Origin: JBEIHX01 sp040381075
GTDB lineage: Bacteria > Pseudomonadota > Alphaproteobacteria > Caulobacterales > Aquidulcibacteraceae
Assembly (NCBI GenBank): GCA_040381075.1
Contig: JBEIHX010000001.1
Span: forward strand, 1 to 64,000
Length of the DNA stretch: 64,000 nt
Direction of reading: 5' to 3'
In this document: in pieces, positions 16,710-25,579 of the stretch
Layout of the letters: every line of letters starts with the position of its first letter
Position numbering within the stretch: the stretch's first letter is position 1
Program-made: the position numbers and the translations under genes
Notes under the pieces: model-generated
Databases searched by the model: none
What the model saw: the letters and a program-made list of their open reading frames with translations, nothing else
What the model was told of the DNA's origin: nothing

Positions 16710-17825
16710 ATGGCGTCTGGACCACTGGCGGGACTGAAAGTGATTGAGTTCGCAGGCATCGGGCCGGGGCCGTTCTGCGGCATGCTGTTGTCTGATATGG
16801 GCGCAGACGTGGTGCGTATCGACGCGCCGGGACGCGGCGGGGCCGGCGATCCCGTCACTGGTCGTGGCCGGCGCTCTGTGGCGTTGAACCTGAAGGATCA
16901 GCGCGAGCACGCGGTCTGCCTGGACCTTGTCGCACGTGCGGACGCGCTCATTGAGGGGTACCGCCCAGGCGTCATGGAGCGTCTCGGCCTCGGTCCCGAT
17001 ACAGCCCTGGGGCGCAACCCGAAGCTGGTTTACGGGCGGATGACCGGATGGGGGCAGACCGGTCCCCTTGCGCACGCGGCGGGCCACGACATCAATTATA
17101 TTTCGATCACCGGGGCGCTGCACGCCATGGGCCGGCGCGGCGAGTCGCCGCCGCCGCCACTCACCCTCGTCGGCGATTACGGGGGGGGTGCGCTGTACCT
17201 CGCCATGGGCCTGCTTGCGGCGATCATCAGCGCGCGCGCCACGGGCAAAGGCCAGGTCGTCGATGTCGCGATGTCTGACGGCGCGGCGTCGCTCATGGCC
17301 ATGTTCTACGGCATGAAGCATGTGGGCGTCTGGCGCGACGACCTGCGCGACGCCAATCTGCTCGATGGCGGTGCGCACTTTTACGACACGTATGAGTGCG
17401 CTGACGGAAAGTGGATTTCGATTGGTTCGATTGAGCCGCAGTTCTACGCCCTGTTGCTTGAGAAGACAGGTCTGTCACAGGATCCTGACTTTGCTCCGCA
17501 GATGGACCGGGATCGGTGGCCAGCGCTGTCGCAGAAGCTTGCGGCTGTCTTCAAGACGCGGAGCCAGGCAGACTGGTGCGCCACGATGGAGGGCAGCGAT
17601 GTCTGTTTCGCGCCGGTGCTGTCGATGAGTGAGGCGGCGAGCCACCCGCACAACGCCGCGCGTCAGACATTCGTCACCTATGAGGGGGTTGTGCAGCCTG
17701 CGCCTGCGCCCCGTTTCTCCGCCACGCCCGGCGCCATCCAGCGCAAGGCGCCAAAGGCCGGGGAGCATACTGCCGATGTGCTGCGGGAGTGGGGCGTCGC
17801 CGGACCTGCGGCGGCGGCTGAATGA
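16710..17825 (+). CDS. alpha-methylacyl-CoA racemase (CaiB/BaiF CoA-transferase family)
   Basis: 371 residues. Racemises 2-methylacyl-CoA thioesters. Active-site residues match the AMACR/MCR subgroup: His126 (AGHDINYI), Asp156 (VGDYGGG) and Glu242 (GSIEPQF). GYRPGVMERLGLGPD and GMTGWGQTGP-type sequence are also present. This pattern separates it from CoA-transferases, which use an Asp in the position aligned further on. It overlaps the next gene by 4 bp. A run of eight G residues at 17181-17188 lies directly behind the codon for the catalytic Asp. Confidence 0.92.
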   Translation: MASGPLAGLKVIEFAGIGPGPFCGMLLSDMGADVVRIDAPGRGGAGDPVTGRGRRSVALNLKDQREHAVCLDLVARADALIEGYRPGVMERLGLGPDTALGRNPKLVYGRMTGWGQTGPLAHAAGHDINYISITGALHAMGRRGESPPPPLTLVGDYGGGALYLAMGLLAAIISARATGKGQVVDVAMSDGAASLMAMFYGMKHVGVWRDDLRDANLLDGGAHFYDTYECADGKWISIGSIEPQFYALLLEKTGLSQDPDFAPQMDRDRWPALSQKLAAVFKTRSQADWCATMEGSDVCFAPVLSMSEAASHPHNAARQTFVTYEGVVQPAPAPRFSATPGAIQRKAPKAGEHTADVLREWGVAGPAAAAE

Positions 17826-18598
17826 ACGCTCTGCCTGGCACCACCGGACGGCGGCGCATCTATCTGATGCGTCACGGCCATGTCGATTACATGTCCCGGG
17901 AAGTGCGTGAAAGCCGCGATCCACGCATCGCGCGCCTGACCGCCCTGGGGCAGGATCAGGCCCGCGCGGCCGCCGGCGCGCTGTCGGCCACGCCGCTCGA
18001 CCTCGCCGTGTGTTCGGGACTGCGGCGCACGCGCGAGACAGCGGAGATTGTCCTTGGAGGCCATCAGGCCCCGCCGGCGCTGGAAGCTGACGCCGACCTC
18101 GAAGAGGTCCATTCGGGAACCTACATCGCATTTGCGAGCCGCGAACAACTCGCCGCCGCGATGACGTTTCATTGGGAGCGGGCGGACGCCCCCGGGGCCC
18201 GCTTCTTTGATGACGGAGAGCCGTTTGCGGCGGCGCAGGCGCGCAGCGTGTCGGCGATCGAGCGGCTGCTGGCCCGTCCCGACTGGGCCAGTGCGCTGGT
18301 GGTGGCGCATGAGGGGATCAATCGCTTGTTGATCTCCTGGGCGCTGGGAGCGGGTCTCAGGGCGGCCGGGTCTCTGGAACAGGATCTGGCCTGCGTCAAT
18401 GTGCTCGACTTTGACCTGGTGCCAGAGGGGGCGGGGCGCCGGGTCGAGCGCAGGATCGTCAAGGCCGTCAATGTCACCCCGTATGCGTGGCTCAAATCTG
18501 GTCTGCACCTGACGAGTTTTGAAGCGATCTTCACGCGCGCCGAAGACGCTGAGGCGGATGATCCGCACGAGGCGCCCGGCGTCGCCCCACGCGGCTGA
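17822..18598 (+). CDS. histidine phosphatase family protein
   Basis: 258 residues with the phosphoglycerate-mutase-like fold. The catalytic RHG motif is at 17-19 (YLMRHGHVDY), a second Arg is in LRRTRETAEI, Glu is in LEEVHSGTY and the second His is in VVAHEGINR. This is the full set of phosphatase residues. The physiological substrate is unknown. Translation is probably coupled to the upstream racemase through the ATGA overlap; the pairing hints at acyl-CoA-linked metabolism but proves nothing. A ten-copy tandem array starts 80 bp after its stop. Confidence 0.88.
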   Translation: MNALPGTTGRRRIYLMRHGHVDYMSREVRESRDPRIARLTALGQDQARAAAGALSATPLDLAVCSGLRRTRETAEIVLGGHQAPPALEADADLEEVHSGTYIAFASREQLAAAMTFHWERADAPGARFFDDGEPFAAAQARSVSAIERLLARPDWASALVVAHEGINRLLISWALGAGLRAAGSLEQDLACVNVLDFDLVPEGAGRRVERRIVKAVNVTPYAWLKSGLHLTSFEAIFTRAEDAEADDPHEAPGVAPRG

Positions 18599-18677
18599 CG
18601 CCGACCCGCCGGGCAGGGGCGCGCTGGCTGGCGTGGTCAGCCAGCCGGTCCTGCCGGCCCTGTCGGGGTGATGCCTG

Positions 18678-18827
18678 CTGGGGTTGCATTGACTGGGGTT
18701 GCGCTGACTGGGGTTGCACTGACTGGGGTTGCGCTGACTGGGCCTACCCTGCCGGGTGTGAAGCTGACCGGTGTGAAGCTGACCGGTGTGACGCTGACCG
18801 GTGTGACGCGGACTGGTGTGGAGGCAG
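18678..18827. repeat. tandem array, 15-bp unit x 10
   Basis: Largest array in the window. The first four units are CTGGGGTTGC(A/G)(T/C)TGA; a transition unit (CTGGGCCTACCCTGC) leads to five of the type CCGGTGTGA(A/C)GCTGA. It occupies most of the 292-bp spacer before an exported-protein gene. All frames through it are relatively open; one reads VALTG pentapeptides, but there is no matching gene context. Confidence 0.92.
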
Positions 18828-18890
18828 CTGGCGCGATGGCCCGCGGCGGCGCGGTAACCCGGCGTTCATTGCCCTGCGCGAAGATAGGCT

Positions 18891-19451
18891 ATGCTTGGTT
18901 TTTTCTCCCGTTCCCAACGCATGCGCAGCTGCGCCCCAGGCGCCAGCGCCGGCGTTTTGGGTCCATCCCGCGGCGCCGCCGGCGCGCCGGGCGCGCCTGT
19001 GCGTCGATGCGCCGTGATCCTTGCAGCCAGCTTGATGGCGGGGGCAGCAGGCCTGGCGACAGCCGCCTGGTCGCCAGTCGCCCAGGCTGAGGCCAGGGAC
19101 GCCAAGGAGGATCCCTCCGCGCGCACCATCGACATTCTGAACCTGCCGTTCCCGGTGGCGCGTCAGGGCCGTCTTGTGAACTACATTTTCGTGTCCCTGC
19201 AGCTGACGCCGGCGCAGGGCCAGGACATCTGGAAACTGCGCGAGCGCACCCACTTTCTGCGCGACGCCTATCTGAAGCTTGTCCACATCGAGGACCTGTC
19301 GGATCCTGCCGACCCGCGCAAGCTTGATGTCGCGCGCGCGCGCGCGCGCCTCCTGGCGGCCACGGACGCTGTGCTTGGGCGGGGCGTTGTCCTCCAGGTG
19401 TCCGTGCTTCGGGCCGATCCGCTGCGGCCCAATCTGCGCCCCGGCATGTAG
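18891..19451 (+). CDS. hypothetical exported protein
   Basis: 186 residues. Residues ~37-66 form a signal-like hydrophobic stretch ending PVAQAEA, preceded by an unusually long Arg/Gly/Ala N-terminus, so the true start may be internal. The mature part (TIDILNLPFPVARQGRLVNY, then FVSLQLTPAQGQDIWKL and FLRDAYLKLVH) looks like a compact alpha/beta domain conserved in related alphaproteobacteria; its layout is faintly FliL-like. No function is assigned. A (CG)9 dinucleotide run at 19331-19348 encodes part of ARARAR. Confidence 0.6.
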   Translation: MLGFFSRSQRMRSCAPGASAGVLGPSRGAAGAPGAPVRRCAVILAASLMAGAAGLATAAWSPVAQAEARDAKEDPSARTIDILNLPFPVARQGRLVNYIFVSLQLTPAQGQDIWKLRERTHFLRDAYLKLVHIEDLSDPADPRKLDVARARARLLAATDAVLGRGVVLQVSVLRADPLRPNLRPGM

Positions 19452-19627
19452 CCCACGGCCCGCTCCGGCCCGGATTCTCCAGGGCCGCGACTGAAACTTG
19501 CGCTTCATCAAAGGCTTTGGCAGGTTCCGGCCACGCGCGGCGGGGGCTGTCGCACGCATTTTCCCCACCGCGGTCGCGGCGAATCCGATACAACCGCGTC
19601 AATCTGTTTTGAGATGAAGAGGATCGC

Positions 19628-21772
19628 ATGGACCCGAATACAGTTCTCGGGTTGGTCGTTGTCTGCGGCTTGGCGGCCGTGGCGTATGGCTGGCTCACCA
19701 ATGGGGCGTTGATGAAGCTCAGCCCCGGGAACGCGCGCATGCAGGAGATCGCCGCCGCCATCCAGGAGGGCGCGAACGCGTATCTGAGCCGGCAGTATCG
19801 CACCATCGCGATCGTCGGCGTCGTCGTGGCGGCGCTGCTCCTTCTGGCGCTGGGCTGGCAGACCGCGGTTGGGTTCGTGCTCGGTGCGGTGCTCTCGGGC
19901 GCGGCCGGGTTTATCGGCATGAAGGTGTCAGTGCGCGCCAATGTGCGCACGACCGAAGCCTCGCGTCAGGGCCTGGCGCAGGGCCTGTCGGTGGCCTTCC
20001 GCGCAGGGGCGATCACCGGCATGCTGGTGGCCGGGCTCGCCCTGCTCGGCATCACGGTTTACTACTGGGTCCTGACCGGGCCGCTTGGCATCGAGAAGAC
20101 CTCGCGCACCGTGATCGACGCGCTGGTTGCGCTCGGTTTCGGGGCGTCGCTGATTTCGATCTTCGCGCGTCTTGGCGGCGGCATCTTCACCAAAGGCGCC
20201 GACGTCGGCGGCGATATGGTGGGCAAGGTTGAAGCCGGCATCCCCGAGGATGATCCGCGCAACGCGGCCACCATCGCAGACAACGTTGGGGACAATGTCG
20301 GCGACTGCGCTGGCATGGCCGCTGACCTGTTCGAGACCTACGCGGTGTCGACGGTTGCGACGATGGTTCTCGCTGCAATCTTCTTCCGCGACAATCCTGA
20401 CCTCGTGACGACAATGATGCTGTTGCCGCTGGCGATTGGCGGCGTGTGCATCCTCACCTCGATCATCGGCGCCTTCTTCGTGAAACTGGGCGCCGACAAT
20501 TCGATCATGGGCGCGCTCTACAAAGGCCTGATCGCAACCGGCGTGCTGTCGCTTGCGGGTCTGTGGGGCGTCATCCAGGTGCTCAACGGCGGGTTTGGTC
20601 CGATTGCTCCCGACAGCGCCATTTCGGGTATGGATCTGTTCCTGTGCGGCGTCATGGGCATGGCGGTGACAGCGGCGATCGTCTGGATCACGGAGTACTA
20701 CACCGGCACCGAATATCGGCCTGTCCGCTCAGTGGCGGAAGCCTCACGTTCCGGTCATGGCACCAATGTCATCCAGGGTCTGGCTGTGTCGATGGAGTCG
20801 ACCGCAGGCCCGGCTCTGGTGATTGTCGCCGGGATCGTCGTCTGTCACGCCCTCGCCGGTCTCTTTGGCATCGCGATCGCGGTCACCACCATGCTGGCGC
20901 TTGCCGGCATGATCGTCGCCCTCGACGCCTTCGGCCCCGTGACCGACAATGCCGGGGGCATTGCGGAAATGGCGGATCTTCCCAAGGACGTGCGCAAGAC
21001 CACGGATGCGCTTGACGCTGTGGGCAACACCACGAAAGCGGTCACCAAAGGCTACGCCATCGGTTCGGCCGGTCTCGGCGCGCTCGTGCTGTTCGCCGCC
21101 TATACGGAAGACCTGAAGTACTTCTCCACCAACTCCGACACCTACACCTTCTTCCAGGGCATTGAGACGAAGGGGCTGTTCGACCTGTCGAACCCCTATG
21201 TGGTGATCGGTCTCTTCATCGGCGGGCTGCTGCCCTATCTGTTTGGCGGCTGGTCGATGACCGCGGTCGGACGCGCAGCCGGCGCCGTGGTCGAGGAGGT
21301 TCGCCGTCAGTTCAAGGAAATTCCAGGGATTATGGAATTCAAGAACAAGCCGGACTACGGCAAGGCGGTGGACATCCTGACCCAGGCGGCGATCCGCGAG
21401 ATGGTGGTGCCCTCGCTTCTCCCGGTGCTGTCTCCAATCGCCCTGTTCCTGGTCGTGCTGATGATCGCCGGGCCTGTGAACGCCTTCGCGTCGCTTGGCG
21501 CCATGCTGCTCGGCGTGATTGTCACCGGCCTTTTCGTCGCGATTTCCATGACGTCGGGCGGCGGCGCCTGGGACAACGCGAAGAAGTATATTGAGGAGGG
21601 CAATTTCGGCGGCAAGGGTTCGGACGCCCACAAGGCTGCCGTCACGGGCGATACTGTCGGCGATCCTTACAAGGACACGGCCGGTCCCGCGGTCAATCCG
21701 ATGATCAAGATCACGAACATCGTGGCCCTGCTCCTGCTTGCGGTGCTTGCGCACCAGACCAAGGTCGGTTGA
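19628..21772 (+). CDS. hppA: membrane-bound proton-translocating pyrophosphatase (K+-independent)
   Basis: 714-residue polytopic inner-membrane enzyme that couples pyrophosphate hydrolysis to H+ export. The substrate-binding loops are clear: KGADVGGDMVGKVEAGIPED, DNVGDNVGDCAGMAADLFE and, near the C-terminus, GDTVGDPYKDTAGPAVNPMI. Residue 470 is Lys in GNTTKAVTKG; this position is Ala in K+-dependent enzymes and Lys in K+-independent ones, so no K+ requirement is expected. The ATG follows GAAGAGGATCGC. It is a stand-alone gene with a strong terminator 35 bp after its stop. Confidence 0.97.
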   Translation: MDPNTVLGLVVVCGLAAVAYGWLTNGALMKLSPGNARMQEIAAAIQEGANAYLSRQYRTIAIVGVVVAALLLLALGWQTAVGFVLGAVLSGAAGFIGMKVSVRANVRTTEASRQGLAQGLSVAFRAGAITGMLVAGLALLGITVYYWVLTGPLGIEKTSRTVIDALVALGFGASLISIFARLGGGIFTKGADVGGDMVGKVEAGIPEDDPRNAATIADNVGDNVGDCAGMAADLFETYAVSTVATMVLAAIFFRDNPDLVTTMMLLPLAIGGVCILTSIIGAFFVKLGADNSIMGALYKGLIATGVLSLAGLWGVIQVLNGGFGPIAPDSAISGMDLFLCGVMGMAVTAAIVWITEYYTGTEYRPVRSVAEASRSGHGTNVIQGLAVSMESTAGPALVIVAGIVVCHALAGLFGIAIAVTTMLALAGMIVALDAFGPVTDNAGGIAEMADLPKDVRKTTDALDAVGNTTKAVTKGYAIGSAGLGALVLFAAYTEDLKYFSTNSDTYTFFQGIETKGLFDLSNPYVVIGLFIGGLLPYLFGGWSMTAVGRAAGAVVEEVRRQFKEIPGIMEFKNKPDYGKAVDILTQAAIREMVVPSLLPVLSPIALFLVVLMIAGPVNAFASLGAMLLGVIVTGLFVAISMTSGGGAWDNAKKYIEEGNFGGKGSDAHKAAVTGDTVGDPYKDTAGPAVNPMIKITNIVALLLLAVLAHQTKVG

Positions 21773-21807
21773 CCGTCCGGGTCTGGCCAGGCACGCAGTG
21801 CTTCGGG

Positions 21808-21841
21808 GGGCCCGGCGGCGACGCCGGGCCCTCTTCTTTTT
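21808..21841 (+). terminator. intrinsic terminator after hppA
   Basis: Perfect 10-bp stem GGGCCCGGCG / CGCCGGGCCC around a GCGA loop, followed by TCTTCTTTTT. This is the clearest rho-independent terminator in the window. Confidence 0.93.
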
Positions 21842-21904
21842 GCGCGCGCCGCCCACGCGCGACTTGCGGTTTGCTCCGGGCGCAAAGCCGGCTACATCAG
21901 CACA

Positions 21905-22468
21905 ATGAGCGATCTTGGCGTCATTGTCGCGCAGATCAGACGAGCCCAGGGCCTGGCCGGTGAGAACCGCCTGCCGCCTGTTGAGGCATGGAACCCCGCG
22001 GTCTGCGGCGATATCGACCTGCACATTCGGGCCGACGGCGCCTGGTGGCACGAGGGCGTGCGGATTTCCCGCGAACCCCTTGTGCGGCTGTTTTCAACCA
22101 TCCTGCGCAAGGACGCGGACGGCGTGACCTATCTCGTCACCCCGGGTGAGAAGGTCATTGTGCATGTTGAGGATGCGCCGTTCCTTGCGGTGCGTGTCGA
22201 CCGGGCTGACATCGGCGGGACCCCAGCCCTTGTCTTTACGACCAATGTCGGCGACGTGGTTGCGGCCGGTCCGGCCCATCCCATCCGCGTGGCGACGGAC
22301 CCTGTGACGGGGGCTCCGCGTCCCTATGTGCTGGTGCGCGGGCGGCTGGAGGCGCGTATTACGCGGGCGGCCTTCTACGAACTCGTGGCGATGGCGCAGG
22401 AGGTCGACTTTCGCCTGATTGTCGAAAGCGGCGCGGCCTCCTTTGATCTGGGCGCGGTTGCGCCTTGA
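21905..22468 (+). CDS. DUF1285 domain-containing protein
   Basis: 187 residues. The DUF1285 signature is easy to see: LPPVEAWNPAVCGDIDLHIR, ADGAWWHEGVRISREPLVRL, FSTILRKDADGVTYLVTPGE and KVIVHVEDAPFLAVRV. The family is conserved in alpha- and gammaproteobacteria, is soluble and has no established function. The stop is followed two bases later by a five-copy tandem array. Confidence 0.9.
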   Translation: MSDLGVIVAQIRRAQGLAGENRLPPVEAWNPAVCGDIDLHIRADGAWWHEGVRISREPLVRLFSTILRKDADGVTYLVTPGEKVIVHVEDAPFLAVRVDRADIGGTPALVFTTNVGDVVAAGPAHPIRVATDPVTGAPRPYVLVRGRLEARITRAAFYELVAMAQEVDFRLIVESGAASFDLGAVAP

Positions 22469-22470
22469 AC

Positions 22471-22555
22471 GGCGCCCTGACAAACGCGGCGCCCTTGCAA
22501 ACGCGGCGCCCTTGCAAACGCGGCGCCCTTACAAACGCGGCGCCCTTACAAACGC
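22471..22555. repeat. tandem array, 17-bp unit x 5
   Basis: Unit GGCGCCCTTGCAAACGC with variants GGCGCCCTGACAAACGC (first) and GGCGCCCTTACAAACGC (last two). It starts 2 bp after the DUF1285 stop. The 17-bp period rules out a simple coding repeat. The rest of the 525-bp spacer (22556-22993) shows no gene or hairpin that I could support. Confidence 0.92.
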
Positions 22556-22993
22556 CAGGGGGCGCCGAGGCGCACGACACTTCAGCGGCGCACCGGACTG
22601 CCCCGCCCAGGTCACATGTGACGAAACGGAGGCGCCCGCTGACGGCGCCTCTTGCCCAATCGGCCTCCGCCAGACCGCACCTGGCGTTGGAGCCAAAGCT
22701 GGGTGGGCCTGGCTGCGCGGCGGCGCTCCCCCTTACGGTCGGCAAGGCGGTCGAAGGCTGCGGTGACGCCGGCAAGGCCGTGGCCGGCCGGGCGGAGCTG
22801 ACCGCTTGGGTTGCGTCTCGGATCGCGGATCTGCGCCTGTGGCCTTCTTCAGACCACCACCGCCGGTCGCCGCCATCCGTGCGACCGGCGCACCGCACCG
22901 TCCTGGGGTCGCAGCTTCAGGCGCCGCGCGGCGCGGCGAGCCCGTCTTCACCAGTTTGGTGACGGCGCGACGTCCCGCAGGGGCATCGCGCGG

Positions 22994-24277
22994 CTACGCG
23001 CGATCGTACTCGATGTGCAGTTCCAGCACGCCGCGCATCAGGATGTTTGGCGAGTAGCGGAACGAATTGACGCCTTTGGCGAACCGGAAATTCTTCAGCC
23101 GCGACAGCAGGATCGGAAAGGCTGTCTGCATTTCCTTACGGGCGAGTTGCGCGCCGATGCAGTGATGGATTCCTGCTCCAAACGCGAGATGCTCGCGCGC
23201 ATTGGCACGACGCATGTCGAAGCGGTCTGGATCAGGAAATCTCGTTTCATCGCGGTTGCCTGAGCCGTAGCGCAGGAGCAGCAGGTCATTCCTGGCGATC
23301 TTGACGCCGCCAAGCTCGCCGTCCTGGGTCGCGACGCGCCACATATTATTCGTCGGCGTCAGGAAACGCAGCGTCTCCTCGACGAAGTTTGCAACCAGCG
23401 TCGGGTCGTCACGCACCGCCGCCATCTGGTCGGGGTTGTCAATCAGGTGGAAGAGGCCAGCGGTCAGGGAGTGCGCCGTGGTCTCATTGCCGGCGACGAG
23501 CAGCTGCTGGATGATTGACAGCAGTTCGCCATACTCCATATGCCGGGGGTCGCCTTCCTCGGCAAGGTTGGCGTGGACAAGATCGGAGATCACGTCTTCG
23601 GTCGGCTGCTTGCGCTTCTCTTCGATCTTATTCACGAAGTAGTGCTGGAACTCGACGATCTTGCGGGCTGCATCAATCCGGGCGTCTTTGTCAGAAACCC
23701 CGCCGAGCTGGACGATGAAGGCGTCGGACCACGTCCGGAACTGATCCATGTCCGCACGCGGAACGCCAAGGGAGTCAGCGATCACGATCATCGGCAGATG
23801 ATTGGCGAAACTGGTCTTGAACTCGCAGGCGCCCCTGTCGAGCATCCTGTCGATCAGTTCGTGTGTGACCTGGGTGACGTAGGTCGACATCGCCTCCACG
23901 CGCTTCATGGTGAAGGCTTTCATGGCGAGCTTGCGGTAGCGCGTGTGCTCGGGCGGGTCCGCGGTGAGCATGGTGTCGACGACTGGGAAGCCCGTGCGCA
24001 GGACAGCGAGTTCCTCCGGGTTCATCGGATTGACGGAACCCGCGCGCAAACGCTCGCCGAACTTGTTGGAATAGACCCTGGGCTGGCTGTTGACCTCAAT
24101 GATGCGGTCATAGGTCGAGACATAGACCACGCCATTGTTCGGGTCGCGCCAGACCGGCGCCTCGGCGCGCAGGCGGGCGAAATAGGGATAAGGATCCTGG
24201 AGCAGGTCGGGATCAAACGCATTGATCGCGTGGAGCGGGCAGGTGCGGATGTCGGGCTTGCCGGCGTCGTCCGCCAT
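22994..24277 (-). CDS. cytochrome P450
   Basis: 427-residue soluble bacterial P450. Haem ligand Cys373 lies in FGAGIHHCIG; the oxygen-activation helix is LLVAGNETTAHS and the ExxR motif is EETLRF. The ATG follows CAGGAGATC. It acts as a monooxygenase that needs ferredoxin and reductase partners, none of which is adjacent. It is 40 bp downstream of a short-chain dehydrogenase on the same strand, suggesting hydroxylation followed by oxidation. It resembles the second P450 in this window (50620-51855) in its motifs (IHHCIG, AGNETT), so the two may be paralogues. Confidence 0.93.
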   Translation of the reverse strand: MADDAGKPDIRTCPLHAINAFDPDLLQDPYPYFARLRAEAPVWRDPNNGVVYVSTYDRIIEVNSQPRVYSNKFGERLRAGSVNPMNPEELAVLRTGFPVVDTMLTADPPEHTRYRKLAMKAFTMKRVEAMSTYVTQVTHELIDRMLDRGACEFKTSFANHLPMIVIADSLGVPRADMDQFRTWSDAFIVQLGGVSDKDARIDAARKIVEFQHYFVNKIEEKRKQPTEDVISDLVHANLAEEGDPRHMEYGELLSIIQQLLVAGNETTAHSLTAGLFHLIDNPDQMAAVRDDPTLVANFVEETLRFLTPTNNMWRVATQDGELGGVKIARNDLLLLRYGSGNRDETRFPDPDRFDMRRANAREHLAFGAGIHHCIGAQLARKEMQTAFPILLSRLKNFRFAKGVNSFRYSPNILMRGVLELHIEYDRA

Positions 24278-24317
24278 GGGGATCTCCTGGGAGGGGTTTG
24301 TTTGATGGTGTGCCGGG

Positions 24318-25073
24318 TCAGGCGAGATAGCCGCCATCCACCGGCAATTCGGCGCCGGTGATGAAGCTTGCCTCCTCACTTGCCAGGAACACGGCTGCAT
24401 CGGCTATTTCGTGAGCCTCGCCGACACGCTTCATGGGGTGAACCGCGGCGAAGCCGGCCACCACGGCGTCTTTTGACGGGCCGGCCGCGAAGTAGGGGTC
24501 CATGATCGGCGTCAGGATCGCCCCGGGCAGGATGGCGTTCACGCGGATGGCCCATCCCGCCTCCGCGCAGCGCAGCGCGACCGCCTTGGTCAGCATCAGA
24601 ACACCGCCCTTGGACGCGCAGTAAGCTGGAAAAATCGCGCCGGCGCGTTTGCCAAGCGTCGAGGCGATGTTGATGATTGCGCCACCGCCCGTGCGCCGCA
24701 GCGCCTCCACGCCGTACTTGCAGCCGAGAAACACGCCGTCGAGATTGACCGCCATGGTCTGGCGCCAATGGGCGAGACTTGCCTGGTCAATCGGCGCAGG
24801 GACGGACACGCCTGCGTTGTTGACGACGATCGACAGTCCGCCGAAGGCCTTTTCTGCAGCGCCCACGCCGTCCTGCCAGGCTCCCTCGTCGCGCACGTCG
24901 AGAGGTGTGAAGATTGCCCCATCGATGCTGGCCGCCACCCTGGCCCCGTACTCTGCATTGATGTCGGCGACGGCGACACGCGCGCCCTCGCGCGCAAAGG
25001 CGCGCGCCATCGCTTCGCCCAGTCCGGAGCCTGCACCAGTGATCAGTGCGGTTTTTCCTGCAAGCCGGCCCAT
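24318..25073 (-). CDS. short-chain dehydrogenase/reductase
   Basis: 251-residue classical SDR. Cofactor motif TGAGSGLG near residue 13, NNAGVS, catalytic Ser in NIASTLG and YCASK (YxxxK). GGYLA at the end is typical of 3-oxoacyl or hydroxysteroid-type members. The ATG follows GGGAGGGG. It is probably co-transcribed with the P450 40 bp downstream. Substrate unknown. Confidence 0.92.
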   Translation of the reverse strand: MGRLAGKTALITGAGSGLGEAMARAFAREGARVAVADINAEYGARVAASIDGAIFTPLDVRDEGAWQDGVGAAEKAFGGLSIVVNNAGVSVPAPIDQASLAHWRQTMAVNLDGVFLGCKYGVEALRRTGGGAIINIASTLGKRAGAIFPAYCASKGGVLMLTKAVALRCAEAGWAIRVNAILPGAILTPIMDPYFAAGPSKDAVVAGFAAVHPMKRVGEAHEIADAAVFLASEEASFITGAELPVDGGYLA

Positions 25074-25401
25074 GGCCCCTCCCTGAACTGTGCGGACGCC
25101 GCGGCGGCGTGTGTGTGACGGTGTGAAGCGCTGACGGACGCTCGCCTGGAGGGCGCTGTGGTTCCCCAGACGCGGCTGCATCGGGGGGCGGGCCCATCGC
25201 GGACGAGGTTTGGGCGCGCGCCACCGGCGACGCGTGCTCCGGGCGCGACAATGCGCTGACCCGTCCGAAATCGTCAACGCTGGAGGGATGTCCGGCGCCG
25301 GACAGGCTGGCGCCCCCCCGCTTGGCTGGCGCCGCCGGTCGACTGGAGATCCATGGCGCTGACCGACCTGGTCGCGCCGCCGGCGCGGCAGCCGGGCTGT
25401 C

Positions 25402-25465
25402 GGGCCTCCAGTGTGGCGGGCCTCCAGTGTGGCGGGTCTCCAGTTTGGCGGGCATGCAGGCAGGC
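25402..25465. repeat. tandem array, 16-bp unit x 4
   Basis: Unit GGGCCTCCAGTGTGGC twice, then GGGTCTCCAGTTTGGC and a diverged GGGCATGCAGGCAGGC. It lies in the 506-bp spacer between two divergent dehydrogenase genes, so it may sit among promoters. The spacer shows no other gene. Confidence 0.85.
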
Positions 25466-25579
25466 GGCGCTGCGGATGGACTGGCGGCGCAGGGGCTGGC
25501 TGGTCTATACGCGGCCCAGTCCAGCAGCGGGCGGCGCGTCAGGCGGCCCGGATTGGCTGTATGGCCTTTGGAGCGCGGC

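Noticed and set aside
18668..19090. 140-codon open frame with VALTG pentapeptides
   Set aside because: It is the 15-bp array read in frame plus unrelated sequence that overlaps the start of an exported-protein gene. It has no good ribosome binding site, and arrays with periods of 13, 14, 16 and 17 show that the arrays are not coding by nature.
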